Part shown: positions 1 through 11,044 of the stretch, one piece after another
How positions within the stretch are numbered: position 1 is the stretch's first letter
Layout: the number at the start of each line of letters is the position of its first letter
Source of the DNA: Ailurus styani
Lineage: Eukaryota; Chordata; Mammalia; Carnivora; Ailuridae
Reading direction: 5' to 3'
Assembly (NCBI GenBank): GCA_002007465.1
Contig: LNAC01000037.1
Span: 352,290-416,289, forward strand
Length of the DNA: 64,000 nucleotides
The notes under the pieces: generated by a model
Told to the model about the DNA's origin: nothing
The model's input: only the letters and a program-made list of their open reading frames with translations
Databases searched by the model: none
Made by a program: the position numbers and the translations under genes

Positions 1-137
1 GGGAGCGTAGGGATAGGGTGGAGGGATTATGGACATTGGGGAGGGTTTGTGCTTTGGTGAGTGCTGTGAAAGATGTAAAGCTGATGATTCACAGACCTGT
101 ACCCCTTGGGCAAAGAATAAAAATAAAATTAAAAAAA
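1..137 (+). mobile_element. L1 3'UTR end and poly(A), young subfamily (cut by window start)
   Basis: The first bases are the G-rich end of an L1 3'UTR, followed by the terminal string CCTGTACCCCTTGGGCAAAG and an A-rich tail (AATAAAAATAAAATT...). The same terminal string ends the L1 copies near 54.5 kb and 56.0 kb, so this is the same young subfamily. The body of the element lies upstream of the window, so its full length is unknown. The short ORF covering it is not a gene. Confidence 0.9.
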
Positions 138-1310
138 ACCACTAAAAAATATTTTCTGGTTGTTGTAAATTTCACTGAGTTCATCCACTCCTCTCTGCAA
201 TCTTATAACCAATATTTTGAACTATTTATCAAGCATATTTTGAACTATTTATCTCCATTTTGTTTAGTTCTTTTTCTGAGGTAATGTGTTGTTCTTTTCT
301 GTGGGGACTACTCCTTTCTCCACCCTTTGCTTAGCTTTTTATGTTTATTTTTATGAATTAGACCAAAGAGCTATTTCTCCTAAACTATAAGGAACGATCT
401 TGTGTATGGTTATCCTTTGTGTGATCTATGTGTGCCTGCTGACTTTGGCTGGGTGGCTGTAACTGTGGCTATTGTGGAATTGGGACTCTCATGAATTCAT
501 TTTTTGGGTTACCTGTTGGTATGGTCAGAACTGAAGTGGGTGTAGACTAAGGCAGAATTGGGAATCTTCACAGAGAGGTTTCTCTGACTGATCAGCTGAA
601 GCCAAGATGGGTAAAAGCAACGGTAACCTGGTGCTCTATTGCAGACGACTTTTGGGAGACCGCTAAAGTTGAAGCCTGTTTAAACCAGTGCCCTGGGGCT
701 CTCTGTATAGGGAAAATCATGACAGGGTGACTGGAGCTGAGGCAGGTACAAACCAAGGGGTCCTAGGGCTTTTTTCACAATGGCCACCCGGTGGAGTGGC
801 TGGAGGTGCTGTTGTTATGGGTCATAGTATTCTGGGATGTTTCCCTTAGGTGCCAGCCTGGTGTAGTGCCTGGAATCAAGCCAGAGTATAGGCCAGAGAG
901 TTCCAGGCTATTCCACACTGAGGACACCATGGTCAGGTAGTTGGATCTAATTTGGGCAATGAAGCTCATATGTCCCGTGGTGCTCCATGAAAGGGCACCC
1001 TGGTTGGGCAGTTTAAACCTAGGAAGCACGGGCCAGCAGTTTTTTCAATGCACACTGGTGAGTCATCTGTGCCCTAAGCAAGTATAGGCCAGGAGGTCCT
1101 GGGGTCATTTGCATCTGTGTCACCTTACTGATATGGCTGGAGTTGTGGTAAGCTCTGTCCAGCAGCATCCTAGTTTGTGCCATGCTAAGGAAGCCTGTTC
1201 AGTCAGTCCGCAGTTCTTCAGGGAGAATTGCTGTATAAATAGATATAGATATAGACTTATTCTGTCTGTGAGGGAGGTGAGTTCAGAGTCTTCCTCTGTC
1301 ACTGTGTTAC
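138..1310. other. Unassigned GC-richer block with repeated motifs, possibly old L1M 5' region in reverse
   Basis: There is no convincing gene here. From about 430 to 1200 the base composition is richer in G and C than the surroundings. Phrases recur in degenerate form: 'AGTATAGGCCAG' near 890 and 1082, 'GGTCCTAGGGCT' near 760 and 'GGTCCTGGGGTC' near 1097, and two 'TGGAGTGGCTGGAG'-like stretches. This looks like a degenerate tandem 5'UTR or LTR. It lies next to a minus-strand L1M, and the order along the strand would not be simple for one element, so the link is only a guess. Open frames of 84-96 codons here show no recognised domain. Confidence 0.35.
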
Positions 1311-1819
1311 ACTGTGGAATACTCAACTTTCTTTCCCAATTTTGTTATGATTTCCCCTTGGGCCAATTGTTTGTTCATAGTTTTCGTTTGTTTGTTTAAC
1401 TATCATACATGTGTATGCTTTCTAGTTTTCTTTCTGTTACTGTTTTCTAACATCATTCCATTGTGATTGGAGAAGACACTTTGTATTTTGTTTTTTCCAT
1501 ATTAAGATTTGATTTGTGCCTTAATATATTGTCTATCCTAGAGAATACTCCATGTGTATTTGAGAGGAATATTTATTATGCTATTGCTTACTGAGATATT
1601 TTATGAATTCTAGATGTTCTGTCCATGAGTGAAAGTGGAGTAATAAATTCTCCAACTATTATATTTGAACGTTTTTTCTCTCTTGTCCAATCTGTCATTG
1701 ATTTATTCACATATTTTGGCGCCACATTTTTTGGTGCATAGTATTTATAATTATTATATCCCTTGAATGAATTAACCCTTTAATCAATATATAATGATTT
1801 TATCTTTTGTAACAGTTTT

Positions 1820-2011
1820 TAAAAAATATTTTATTTATTTATTTATTTGAGAGAGATTACAAGTAGGCAGAGAGGCAGGCAGAGAGAGAGGAGGAAGCAG
1901 GCTCCCCACTGAGCAGAAAGCCCGATGTGGGGCTCAATCCCAGGACCCTGAGATCATAACCTGAGCTGAAGGCAGAGGCTTTAACCTACTGAGCAACCCA
2001 TTTACCCCCTA
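1820..2011 (-). mobile_element. CAN-SINE (tRNA-Lys type), antisense
   Basis: The reverse-complement SINE has the tail (TTTTATTTATTTATTTATTTGAGAG) on the left and the tRNA-like head on the right. The insertion is bounded by the 13-bp direct repeat TTGTAACAGTTTT at 1807-1819 and 2012-2024, and it interrupts the old L1M ORF2. The head is slightly degraded (ACTGAGCAACCCATTTACC). Confidence 0.93.
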
Positions 2012-2247
2012 TTGTAACAGTTTTGACTTAAAGTCTATTTGGTCTGATTTTAGTACATTGACTCCAGTTTACTTCAATTCTCTTTTGGTTACTATTTTCA
2101 TAGAATTTTTTTTTTCATTTTTTCCCTTTCAGTCTACTTGTGTCTCTATATTTAAGGTATTCATCTTGTTGAGAGCATATGGCAAAATTTTTAAATCTAT
2201 TTTTCCAATCTGTCATTTTATTAGACAGTTTAATCCATTAGCATTTA

Positions 2248-2482
2248 TTTTTTTAAAGGACGTTTTTGTTTTTGTTTTTGTTTTTTGTTTTGTTTTGTTT
2301 TGAGAGAGAGAGAGAGTGAAAGAGAGAATGAAAGAGTGCAATCTGGGGAAGGGACAGAGGAAGGGGAACGAGCAGACTCCCTGCTGAGCAGAGAGCCCAA
2401 CATAGGGCTCAATCCCAGGACCCTGGGATCACAACCTGAGGTGAAAGCAGACACATAACCAAATGAGCCACCCAGGTGCCCC
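2248..2482 (-). mobile_element. CAN-SINE, antisense, with expanded (T4-5G)n tail
   Basis: The reverse-complement SINE is flanked by a 16-bp target duplication with one mismatch (AATCCATTAGCATTTA at 2232-2247, AATCCACTAGCATTTA at 2483-2498). The tail side holds a TTTTTG/TTTTG simple repeat (about 2265-2300), then a GA run. It is the second SINE inserted into the same old L1M. Confidence 0.93.
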
Positions 2483-2775
2483 AATCCACTAGCATTTAAA
2501 GTAATTACTGATGTGGAAAGACTTTTATCTGCCATTTTGTTATTTCATTTCTGTATGTCATAACTTTTTTATTTCCCCTGTTACTGCTTTATTTTGTGTT
2601 TTATTTTTACTGCCTTATGGTTTGATTCCCTGTTCATATTCATTTGTGCATACCTTAAAAATATGTCTGTTCACTGCCTTCTAGCATACTTTTTCTTGAT
2701 AAATTTGCTCTTAATATTATTGAGATTTTCTTGCGTTTGTTAAGTTGCCACTTTTTTGTTTCTCTCAAGATTTTC

Positions 2776-2778
2776 TCC

Positions 2779-2817
<39 letters not shown>
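2776..2817. repeat. (CT)n microsatellite
   Basis: An almost uninterrupted CT run of about 40 bases inside the old antisense L1M. It is a pyrimidine-only tract. Confidence 0.95.
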
Positions 2818-2818
<1 letters not shown>

Positions 2819-3560
2819 ACACGTGACATGTTGATTACAATGAATTTAGGTGTCTGTATCTAAATGTATTCTACTTAGCAATAGTTGGGGCTTTTAGATT
2901 TGTATATTCTTATATTTTATTAAATTTAGCAGTTTTGGAGACATTATTTTTTTCAAATACTCTCTTTGCTCCTCTATCTCTCTTTTGTGTCCATCTAGAA
3001 ATTCCAAAGTGTCTATGTTTGTCCTCTTGATAGTGTCTCACGCATCCCTTATGATGTGTCACTTTCTTCATTGTTTTATCCCTGTTCCTCAGAATGTATG
3101 TTTCAATTGTTCTCTTCTAATTCACTGATTATTTCTTTCTTCTGCCTCCTGAAATCTTCTGTTGAATCCCTCTAGCATTTTTTAATAATTTTAGTCATTA
3201 TTTTTTAGCTCCATAATTTTTACATTGTTCCTTTTTGTAATTTATTTATATTTATCAATACTCTCATTTTATTCATCATTTACTTAGTTCCCTTTACTTC
3301 TTTGTCTATCGTTTTCTTGAGCATAATTTTGATAGTTTTTGTTCATTAAGTCCAATTGCTCGGCTTCCTCAAGATGGTTGTTTTCAAATAGGTTTTGTCA
3401 TTTTTTTTGTTTAAGTTTAAATTTTTGAATATTATAATGTAATAACAATGAAAATTATAAATCCTTGCATCTCAAAGATTTTGTTTGTAGAAGTTGCAAT
3501 GTTTTTATTTAATAACTCTCACAGTATTCTTGTAAAGACTGCATTCTTTGTTTTGTGTGG

Positions 3561-4350
3561 GTACTGAATCTCTTTTACTTTAGGCTGTATTACCTTATGG
3601 TTTGGCAAAGATTTTCTGGAATGTTAGGAGCAAAACAAATAAGCAACTCTTCCAGTGTTTGCAGGTTGGTTCTGTGCTTGGACACTCATTCTATATTTAC
3701 TCAGGCTATTTACCTTGCTACTTTACCATTCATTTCCTTCGTACACTGACCTTAGACACTTGACAGAGTTGAAAACTTATGGTCTTCTCAGGTCTTTCTT
3801 GAGCATTCTGACCTGGACATGGACATTACTTTCAAAATTTCCCAATATATATGGGTAGTTTCAAATGCTTTAATTACTCAACAAAACTACCAAGTTTTCT
3901 TTCCATAACTTAAGGTACTATTTGTGTTGGTATTGTATTTTCTCAAACATAATATTTAGCCTATCTCAGCTGTGGGTTTTTTCTTTATGTTACAGTGCTT
4001 TTAAGCAATGCCTTCTGCTTTTCTGTCCCAGATGAGTTGTGATTTAGGTGAACCATAGTCAGCTGCCTTGTGTTAGTCTTTTGGGTATTCCCAGTATGGG
4101 TTAGAAAAAACACAGTACTCTTCTATTAAAGTTTGATGTGCTCCTTCTAGGACCAGCAACTAGGTATCACACCAGGTAATCAGGCCACTTTCTTCAAAAC
4201 CACAACTAAGCCAGGGTGGGTCAATGGAATTTTAAAACTTTATATATTATTCCTGCTATTTTTAAGTTCTTTTTTTTTCCTTTTTGATTCAACATTTTCT
4301 TGGTCATTGTGAACTTTTTGCTGTTTTCCAGACACTGACAAAGTTGGTTC
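3561..4350 (-). other. Degenerate sequence, probably the 5' portion of the preceding antisense L1M
   Basis: No gene is visible. The block continues directly from the antisense L1M and has scattered phrases typical of old L1 5' regions ('GGTATCACACCAGGTAATCAGGCCACTTT', 'AAAACCACAACTAAGCCAGG'). Divergence is too high to set an end. Short frames (64-67 codons) are chance. Confidence 0.4.
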
Positions 4351-5836
4351 TGACAGATTCTGCTTGTGTTTAGATATTTCTATTTCTGCTGAAGGACAGG
4401 TGTTATTAGCTGCCCACCCTGGTGTTTTACTGAATTCACCACTACTATTCAGTTTACATAAGAGGAATTATGTCACATTACCACTAAAAAAATCCTGTAA
4501 CTCACATAAACATACATGTGTAACATACAGTGAAATTTCAGACAGTAAAAGATTGCATTAGTTACTAGTGAAGGTAACTATATTGCATTTGTCTGTATTG
4601 TTTTACTACACTTACCTGAAATTATAATTTTAGTAATCTTCATATATAGCATGCCCTACATCTTCCCCAGCTTTATAATATTAACAATTTCATTTAAATG
4701 GTCTCAGTATTTGCAACATATTTGGTAGAAACTTCATAAAATTTCACTTCAGAAGAATGGCATGTGTTCAGAAAATAAATTTTAAGCATGTTCAAGTTGA
4801 ATGTCTGGCCTTTTTAAAATGAAATAACACCACGATTAATCTGATTCAATTCAATAGAGTAGCACATAGAGAAAAGAGACATATAGATAGGTAGGGAATA
4901 AAGTAAGGAAAGGCAAACATTTTAGTTGCGTGATATACTAATGTTATCTACACAAATGAGCTAAAAAAGTTAGGGTATAAAATGACTGCTTACCAATTCA
5001 TTCATTGAATAAACATTTATTAAGCAACTACTGTATGCTAGTGTATAAGAATATAGAATTAATCTTTCATTTAAAACACAAACACATTAATACTACAGTT
5101 CTATAGTTATAGTTACAGTGACTTTGTTTCTAACCAATGATATTATAGTATTATTTCCCACAAAAATGATGGTATTGTTAACACAGAATATTACCACTTT
5201 AATTGTGAAGCACAGTTTATACTAAAGCAACAACATCACATTATCCAGAAAAATAAATATCATTCAAAAAAATAAATATCATTCATATATAGCAGAATGA
5301 AATACTTTGCTATTTCAGGCTTAAAATGTTTTCATAATGTTTTAAAATCATGTAGCAAAGAACAGATAAATAAGCAAAATTATAATATTCTTAGCATTAA
5401 TTATATGATATAATTAAAATGGAATACTAACAGAATTGTTTTTGTCCCTTCCTATCAGTGTTGCTCAGTGGTGTGTGGTTCCACCAACTGACATGGCATG
5501 TTACACAATATCAGCATCATGTGGCTGGTCAACTTTAGCAGACAGGATGCCACAGTGAGCTGTTGAAATGTTTTCACCTTGAAGGTACTACATAAGCAAA
5601 GTTATTAGGGAATAATTATCATATGTTTCAGTTCATAAGGGGACAGGATTAACTGCAAGTATTAAGCCCAGCAATGTAAGCATTCAACAATGGCAGAAAT
5701 GGAATAAAGGGTATTTGCTTCTCCAACTCAGTGTTCTAAACACTGTAAGTAGAGACATCTTGGAAAACTGGAGTGTAAGATAAGTTGTATACTATAGGAA
5801 AAAGTGCCACAAGGATTGCTTGTGTGTTTAATTTTT
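4351..5836. other. AT-rich intergenic DNA, with a possible L2/MIR-type scrap and an 18-bp tandem duplication
   Basis: No gene or young repeat is seen. The phrase 'TTCATTGAATAAACATTTATTAAGC...ACTGTATGCTAG' (about 4998-5042) resembles the ancient L2/MIR 3'-end signature. The string AAAAATAAATATCATTCA occurs twice in a row (about 5248-5287), a small tandem duplication. The rest is AT-rich, apparently unique sequence. Confidence 0.6.
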
Positions 5837-6035
5837 CTTTTTTTAAATATTTTATTTATTTTCTAGAGAGAAAGTGAGAAAGACAGAGAGATCACAATCA
5901 GGGGGCGCCACGGGCAGAGAGAGAAGTAGGCTCCCCTCTGAGCAAGGATCCTGACATGGGACTTGATCCCAGGACCCTGGGACCATAACCTGAGCTGAAG
6001 GCAACTGCTTAACAGACTGAGCCATCCAGGCATGT
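5837..6035 (-). mobile_element. CAN-SINE, antisense, with 18-bp perfect target duplication
   Basis: The reverse-complement SINE is bounded by CTTGTGTGTTTAATTTTT at 5819-5836 and 6036-6053, a perfect 18-bp duplication. Internal substitutions are frequent and the head ends in an altered 'CCATCCAGGCATGT'. The element body is therefore moderately old although its flanks stayed identical. Confidence 0.95.
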
Positions 6036-6053
6036 CTTGTGTGTTTAATTTTT

Positions 6054-7145
6054 AAAGAAGGAATTCCACTAAACTGTTAGTAGTACTGAACTCACACAGT
6101 ATATGAACATAAATGTGTATGAGCACCTATAATTTCAACAATCTCACAACTACTCTGAATGATTTGTTTAATGTACATGGTGAGCATTTACATAAAATGA
6201 ATCAGTTTTAAAATATATATGTAGTACATTGTAACCAATCTTAGAACAAATAAATATTCAAAAACACTTAGACATGCCATGTGCATGATGGTGTCCAAAC
6301 AGGTGACATGGGACAATGCACTGACTCCAAGCTACTGACCCCAGGACCTGCCTGGCCAAGCAGTCCAGAGTCTGTCCTTTGATAATTCTTTGGAAAGAGG
6401 GCTGGGTTCAAGGGTATGGGGAAGTACTTAACCTTAGGAGGGAAACAGAACTACAGGTATCCTTCACTTTTCAAAAGTTTGCATTATACCATTTTTTTTC
6501 AACCAAAGACCTATGTTAGTCTCCATTTTTACTAACCAAAAGAAATCTGAAGAACATTGCTGTGTTTACAAAAAAGACCAAAAGTAAAAACAGTGTTAGG
6601 CTTTTGTTTTGCCATGAGCCCCTATAGAAGCAGCATGCACTCTGGGCAGCAAGAGTGGCCCTGCCAAGCTCATTGGCTGGGAACTGCAATCAGTGTCTCA
6701 GCATTCACTTGCCAGAATCTGAAAAACAACAACTATTGGCAACTCATTTTCAGTGACTCAGAACATTCCATAATTTTCTTGTGAAAAATCCTTGTGAGAA
6801 ATTTCTTTCACAACAGAAATAAAAAATAATATTAGAAATAAATAAATAAATAATTTCAATTTGAAAAAAATACTTAGACAACACATTCAGATTTTTTTCA
6901 GATTCTTTAAAATAGAAAAGATGTATGAAGTCACTGATGTCCAGGAGATTAACTGACTCTCCCAAAGTTACACTATTATACTTCATGGCTCATCAAAGCT
7001 AATTTAGTGTTAAACTCTTACTCCAACGTTATTGCTGCCACCTCATCCTAGCTTAAGTGTTTCAAGAAAATAAATCAGAACAAAAAAACCCTATTATTTT
7101 AATATTTTGTATCTGTTAGAATTATTTGATTTGCAATTAAAACAA
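6054..7145. other. Intergenic, no gene recognised
   Basis: AT-rich unique sequence. A 75-codon frame near 6557-6784 and a 78-codon antisense frame at 6750-6986 show no domain, no splice context and biased low-complexity content. I treat both as chance. A short TAAA run occurs near 6838-6853. Confidence 0.6.
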
Positions 7146-7154
7146 TACCCAACT

Positions 7155-7332
7155 AGTGGCACCTGGGTGGCTCAGTGGGTTAAGTGTCTGATCTCAGGGT
7201 CCTGAGATCAAGCCCCACCCTGAGCTCCCTGCTTAGTGGGGAGTCTGCTTCTCCCTCTCCCTCCACCCCCTTCCCCTGCTCATGCTCTGTCTGTCTCTCT
7301 CTTTCAAATAAATAAAATCTTTAAAAAAAACC
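7155..7332 (+). mobile_element. CAN-SINE, sense, internally deleted
   Basis: The head GGCACCTGGGTGGCTCAGTG passes directly from 'TTAAGTGTC' to 'TGATCTCAGGGTCCTGAGATC', so the usual spacer between A- and B-box regions is missing. It ends in AATAAATAAAATCTTTAAAAAAAA. The flanking repeat is TACCCAACT at 7146-7154 and 7333-7341. Confidence 0.9.
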
Positions 7333-7501
7333 TACCCAACTTAAAAAAAAAAACGATAGACATATACCATCTTGTATAGCAAGAAATCTTAAAATAATAG
7401 CTCAAGATTGACTCACTCAAGACACCAATTATATCAGGTTTTTTGATTACCTTCGTTGTGTTTATCATGACATTTACCTCATGGGCAAAAAACAGTTCTC
7501 T

Positions 7502-8773
7502 CTCTTTTTTTAATTTAGGGACTAACTTTATTTTATTTATTTTTTCAGTGATCCAAGATTCATTGTTTATGTACCACACCCAGTGCTCCATGCAATATGT
7601 GCCCTCCTTAATACCAAAAACTAGGATCACCCATCCCCCCACCCTCCTCCTGTCCATAACCCTCAGTTTGTTTCTCAGAGTCCACAGTTTCTCATGGTTT
7701 TCTTCCGCCTCTGATTTACCCCAATTCACTTTTCCTTTCCTTCTCCTAAAGTCATCCATTTTATTCCTTATGTTCCACAAGTAAATGAAACCATATGATA
7801 ATTTATTTTCTCTGCTTGACTTATTTCGGTCAGTATAATCTCCTCCAGTCCCAACCATGTTGATACAAAAGTTGGGTATTCATCCTTTCTGAAGGCTGCA
7901 TAATATTCCATTGTATATATGAACCACATCTTCTTTATCAATTAGTCTGATGAAGGGCATCTCAGCTCTTTCCACAGTTTGGTGATTTTGGACATTGCTG
8001 CTATGAACATTGGGGTACATATGGTCCTTCTTTTCACTACATCTGTATCTTTGGGGTAAATACCCAGGAATGTAATTGCAGGGTCATAGAGTAGCTCTAT
8101 TTTTAATTTTTTGAGGAAGCTCTACACTGTTTTCTAAAGTGGCTGCATCAACTTGCATTCCCACCAACACTGTAAGAGGATTCCCCTTTCTCCACATCCT
8201 CTCCAACACTTGTTGTTTCCTGTCCTGTTGATTTTGGCCATTCTAACTGGTGTAAGGTGATATCTCAATGTGGTTTTGATTTGAGTTTCCCTGATGGCTA
8301 GTGATGATGAACATTTTTTCATATGTCTGTTAGGCATTTGTACGTCTTCTTTGGAGAAGTGTCTTTTCATGTCTTCTGCCCATTTTTTGACATGATTATC
8401 TGATTTTTGGTCTTTGAGCTTGAGAAGTTCTTTATAGATCTTGGATATCAGCCCTTTGTGTGTAGTGTCATTTGAGAATATCTTCTCCCATTCCATGGGT
8501 TGCCTCTTTGTTTTGTTGACTGTTTCCTTTGATGTGCAGAAGATTTTTATCTGATGAAGTCCCAGAAGTTCATTTTTGCTTTTGTTTCCTTTGCCTTTGG
8601 AGACATTTCTTAAAAGAAGTTACTATGGTCAATGTCAAAGAGGTTACTACCTATGTTCTCCTCTAGGATTTTGATAGATTCTTCCCTCACGTTGAGGTCT
8701 TTCATCCATTTCAAGTTTATCTTTGTGTATGGTGTGAGAGAATGGTTGAGTTTCATTCTTCTATATATAGCTG
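7502..8773 (-). mobile_element. 5'-truncated L1, antisense (3'UTR plus ORF2 C-terminal region)
   Basis: On the plus strand this begins with a poly(T)-like tail (ACTTTATTTTATTTATTTTTT near 7526), then reverse-complement 3'UTR (GTGATCCAAGATTCATTG), then ORF2 from its C terminus upstream. A 120-codon antisense frame (8134-8496) keeps the cysteine-rich motif, although one cysteine-motif histidine reads Gln ([18 protein letters not shown]). A second frame at 8610-8795 keeps the segment upstream of it. The element stops within ORF2, so it is 5'-truncated. Possible target duplication: AAAACAGTTCTCT at 7489-7501 and AAAAGATAGTTCTCT near 8774-8788. Confidence 0.9.
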
Positions 8774-8788
8774 AAAAGATAGTTCTCT

Positions 8789-9229
8789 TTATCACACAAT
8801 GTTATTTACTCAAAAGACAGGAAGAGGCAAAACCCTGTTTTGCAATTTTCTTAAAATCAAAGAACCTTTTCCAGAACAATCCTCACTGATACTTTTTATA
8901 TCTGATATGCCCACACCTAAACCAATCACTGACCATGGGATTATTATAAATGGTTTAGACTAATGAAATATATTCCTCATGGAAATTTTCATAAAGCCCA
9001 AAGCACCAAGTACCTGAACCAGATTTAGTTTGTTTTAAGAAAAAATGAGAGAAAGGAGGGGTGTAAGTAGCTATTGAATAAGTAACCAACAGTGACAATA
9101 CTCGTTAAGGCATGAAAAAACAGGCTGCAGTCTACAACTCACTGACTTAAATTTAGATGTTGGAGTAGTCAGCCTGTAGGGACTTGGTCAAAATTTGGGC
9201 TCAGTGAGGTTTTCAATATGATCTAGTTT
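8789..9229. other. Intergenic, no gene recognised
   Basis: Unique AT-rich sequence between the L1 fragment and a young SINE. No motif or coding potential was recognised. Confidence 0.6.
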
Positions 9230-9435
9230 ATTTTTTTATTTTTTAAAAAGATTTTACTTATTTATTTGACACAGAGAGAGATCAGATCACAAGTAGGCAG
9301 AGAGGCAGGCAGAGAGAGGAGGAAGCAGGCTCCCCGCTGAGCAGGGAGCCCGATGCAGGCCTCGATCCCAGGACGCTGAGATCATGACCTGAGCCGAAGG
9401 CAGAAGCTTTAACCCACTGAGCCACCCACGCGCCC
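9230..9435 (-). mobile_element. Young CAN-SINE, antisense, perfect 15-bp target duplication
   Basis: The reverse-complement SINE is close to the most regular copies in the window (GATCACAAGTAGGCAGAGAG, GAGCCGAAGGCAGAAGCTTT). The target duplication AATATGATCTAGTTT at 9215-9229 and 9436-9450 is perfect. Both facts indicate a recent insertion. Confidence 0.96.
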
Positions 9436-9450
9436 AATATGATCTAGTTT

Positions 9451-9873
9451 GAAGAAAGAAGTACTTCTTCAGTTGGACAAGTTTGCCACTTTGTAATAAA
9501 TTATTCTTTTTATGTTTCAAAATAGAAAACGACATGATAAATAGAAGCTGTTTTCTCACTTATTCAATGAGTAGACACCATAATATTGAACATCAATTTG
9601 ACATACATGGTAGAAAATAAAAAATAATAACCAGAATTGGGTAATCATACATTTTTTGTAAAAAGTCTGAAATAAGTGATAAATCTCATTGCAACCATCA
9701 GATAACACATTGGGAATATTGGAGTAAGAATACATAGCCAGGTTGGCTAATGGTCAAAGCAGTTATTGATGGGTTATAGTGATGAATTATATTTATCTGC
9801 TGGAACAACATACTTTTCATATTTTACCATCTATGCTTTAACAAGACAAAACAAAATAAAGCAAAACACAGTA
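9451..9873. other. Intergenic, no gene recognised
   Basis: AT-rich unique sequence with an ACAAAACAAAATAAAGC stretch just before the next SINE, a plausible L1-endonuclease target. Confidence 0.6.
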
Positions 9874-10109
9874 GGGGTGCCTGGGTGGCTCAGTCTGTAA
9901 ATTGGCTGACTCTTGATTTTGGCTCAGGTCATGATCTCAGGGTCATGAGATGGAGACTTGCTTGGGATTCTTTATCTCCCTGTCCCTTGGCCCCTCCCCC
10001 TGCTTTCTCTCTCTCCCTTTTATCATCTCTTTATCTGTCTATCATCTATCTGTCCATCTATCATCTATCTATCATATATCTATCTCTTTCTCAAGTAAAT
10101 AAAATCTTA
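9874..10109 (+). mobile_element. CAN-SINE, sense, with internal (ATCT)n expansion
   Basis: The sense head GGGTGCCTGGGTGGCTCAGTC is followed by the older 'GACTCTTGATTTTGGCTCAGG' form. The CT-rich region has grown into an ATCT/ATCTGT microsatellite (10030-10086) before the AATAAAATCTTAAAAA tail. The likely target repeat is AAAACACAGTA at 9863-9873 and AAAATACACTA at 10110-10120, nine of eleven matching. Confidence 0.9.
10030..10086. repeat. (ATCT)n microsatellite within SINE
   Basis: Interrupted ATCT units with occasional GTCT/CATC variants. It arose from the SINE pyrimidine tract and is likely length-polymorphic. Confidence 0.9.
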
Positions 10110-10120
10110 AAAATACACTA

Positions 10121-11005
10121 CTCAATAAAAGAGTTAAAACCTCCATTCTATATCTTTTTTCATGACTTCGTCCAGTTTTTCACAAGGTCATTTAATCTCC
10201 TCTTATCTTTATATCCTACCACAAATCTCTTCATCTAGATTTAAATTGGACATTTTTGTTACAAAATCACCCCCCACACACATACACACTTTGTGCTTCT
10301 GTTTACCTTCCTTAACTGCTTTCCTATAGTGCTTTTCCCACAAGATTGACTTAAATAAGCTAACTTGCTTATTGCTCATTTGGACTTCTACTGCACTTTC
10401 GTGATGTCTTTAAATACTAATTCTCTCTATTTTTAATCCCACAGTGCAAGCTTATTGGCAAATTCTAGGTCAAAAAGAAGCAAGACAAAAACAAAAACAA
10501 AAACAAAAAACAAGAAATCAAGACAAAGTTTTAAAAATCGAATACTTATTAGCCAAATTTTAGTTAATGTTATTTTGCCAGATAAGATTTTGAGAACATG
10601 AAATTAATTTGATTTTTCAGAGCATAAGAGAATGTGGTGCCGTATAAAGCAAAACAATAATAGTATATTATGGATTCTGTTGCAATTTTTCACTTTTCAA
10701 AACACTTAAAGAATTCAGTAGCCTTCTTAATTACTCCAACTTTGAGAGTCAGTGAATTGATGCTTTCAAATCCATAATTTATTTTAAAGATAATTGAGAG
10801 TGTGATCAAGAAAAATTCCAACTTCATAATTAATGTTCCAACATTTTCCTCAATACATATGGTACTATCTGCAAAAATATATAGAGAATAAACATTTTTA
10901 ACCAGAGTTTATGTGTAATAAAGATCAGACATTGTATTTCTGAAAATTTAGTTAAAAAGCTGGTTATTTCATTCATACACATATACATATACATATATGT
11001 GTATA

Positions 11006-11044
<39 letters not shown>

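Larger units (their letters stand above)
1311..3560 (-). mobile_element. Old L1M-type LINE-1, antisense (ORF2 endonuclease side and upstream)
   Basis: Read on the plus strand, the text runs through reverse-complement ORF2 landmarks in order: 'CATTGTGATTGGAGAAGACAC', 'GTCTATCCTAGAGAATACTCC', 'TTGTAACAG...CTTAAAGTCTATTTGG', 'TTTAATCCATTAGCATTTA', then the pre-ORF2 block ('CTTCTGCCTCCTGAAATCTTC', 'GAATCCCTCTAGCA'). It has many substitutions and no surviving frame. Two SINEs sit inside and, once removed, the L1 text rejoins exactly at their target duplications. The L1 therefore predates both SINEs. Confidence 0.8.

Noticed and set aside
7304..7858. 184-codon antisense open frame
   Set aside because: It runs across the antisense L1 3'UTR into SINE-flank DNA. 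The translation mixes reverse-complement L1 leader/tail and low-complexity text with no known domain.
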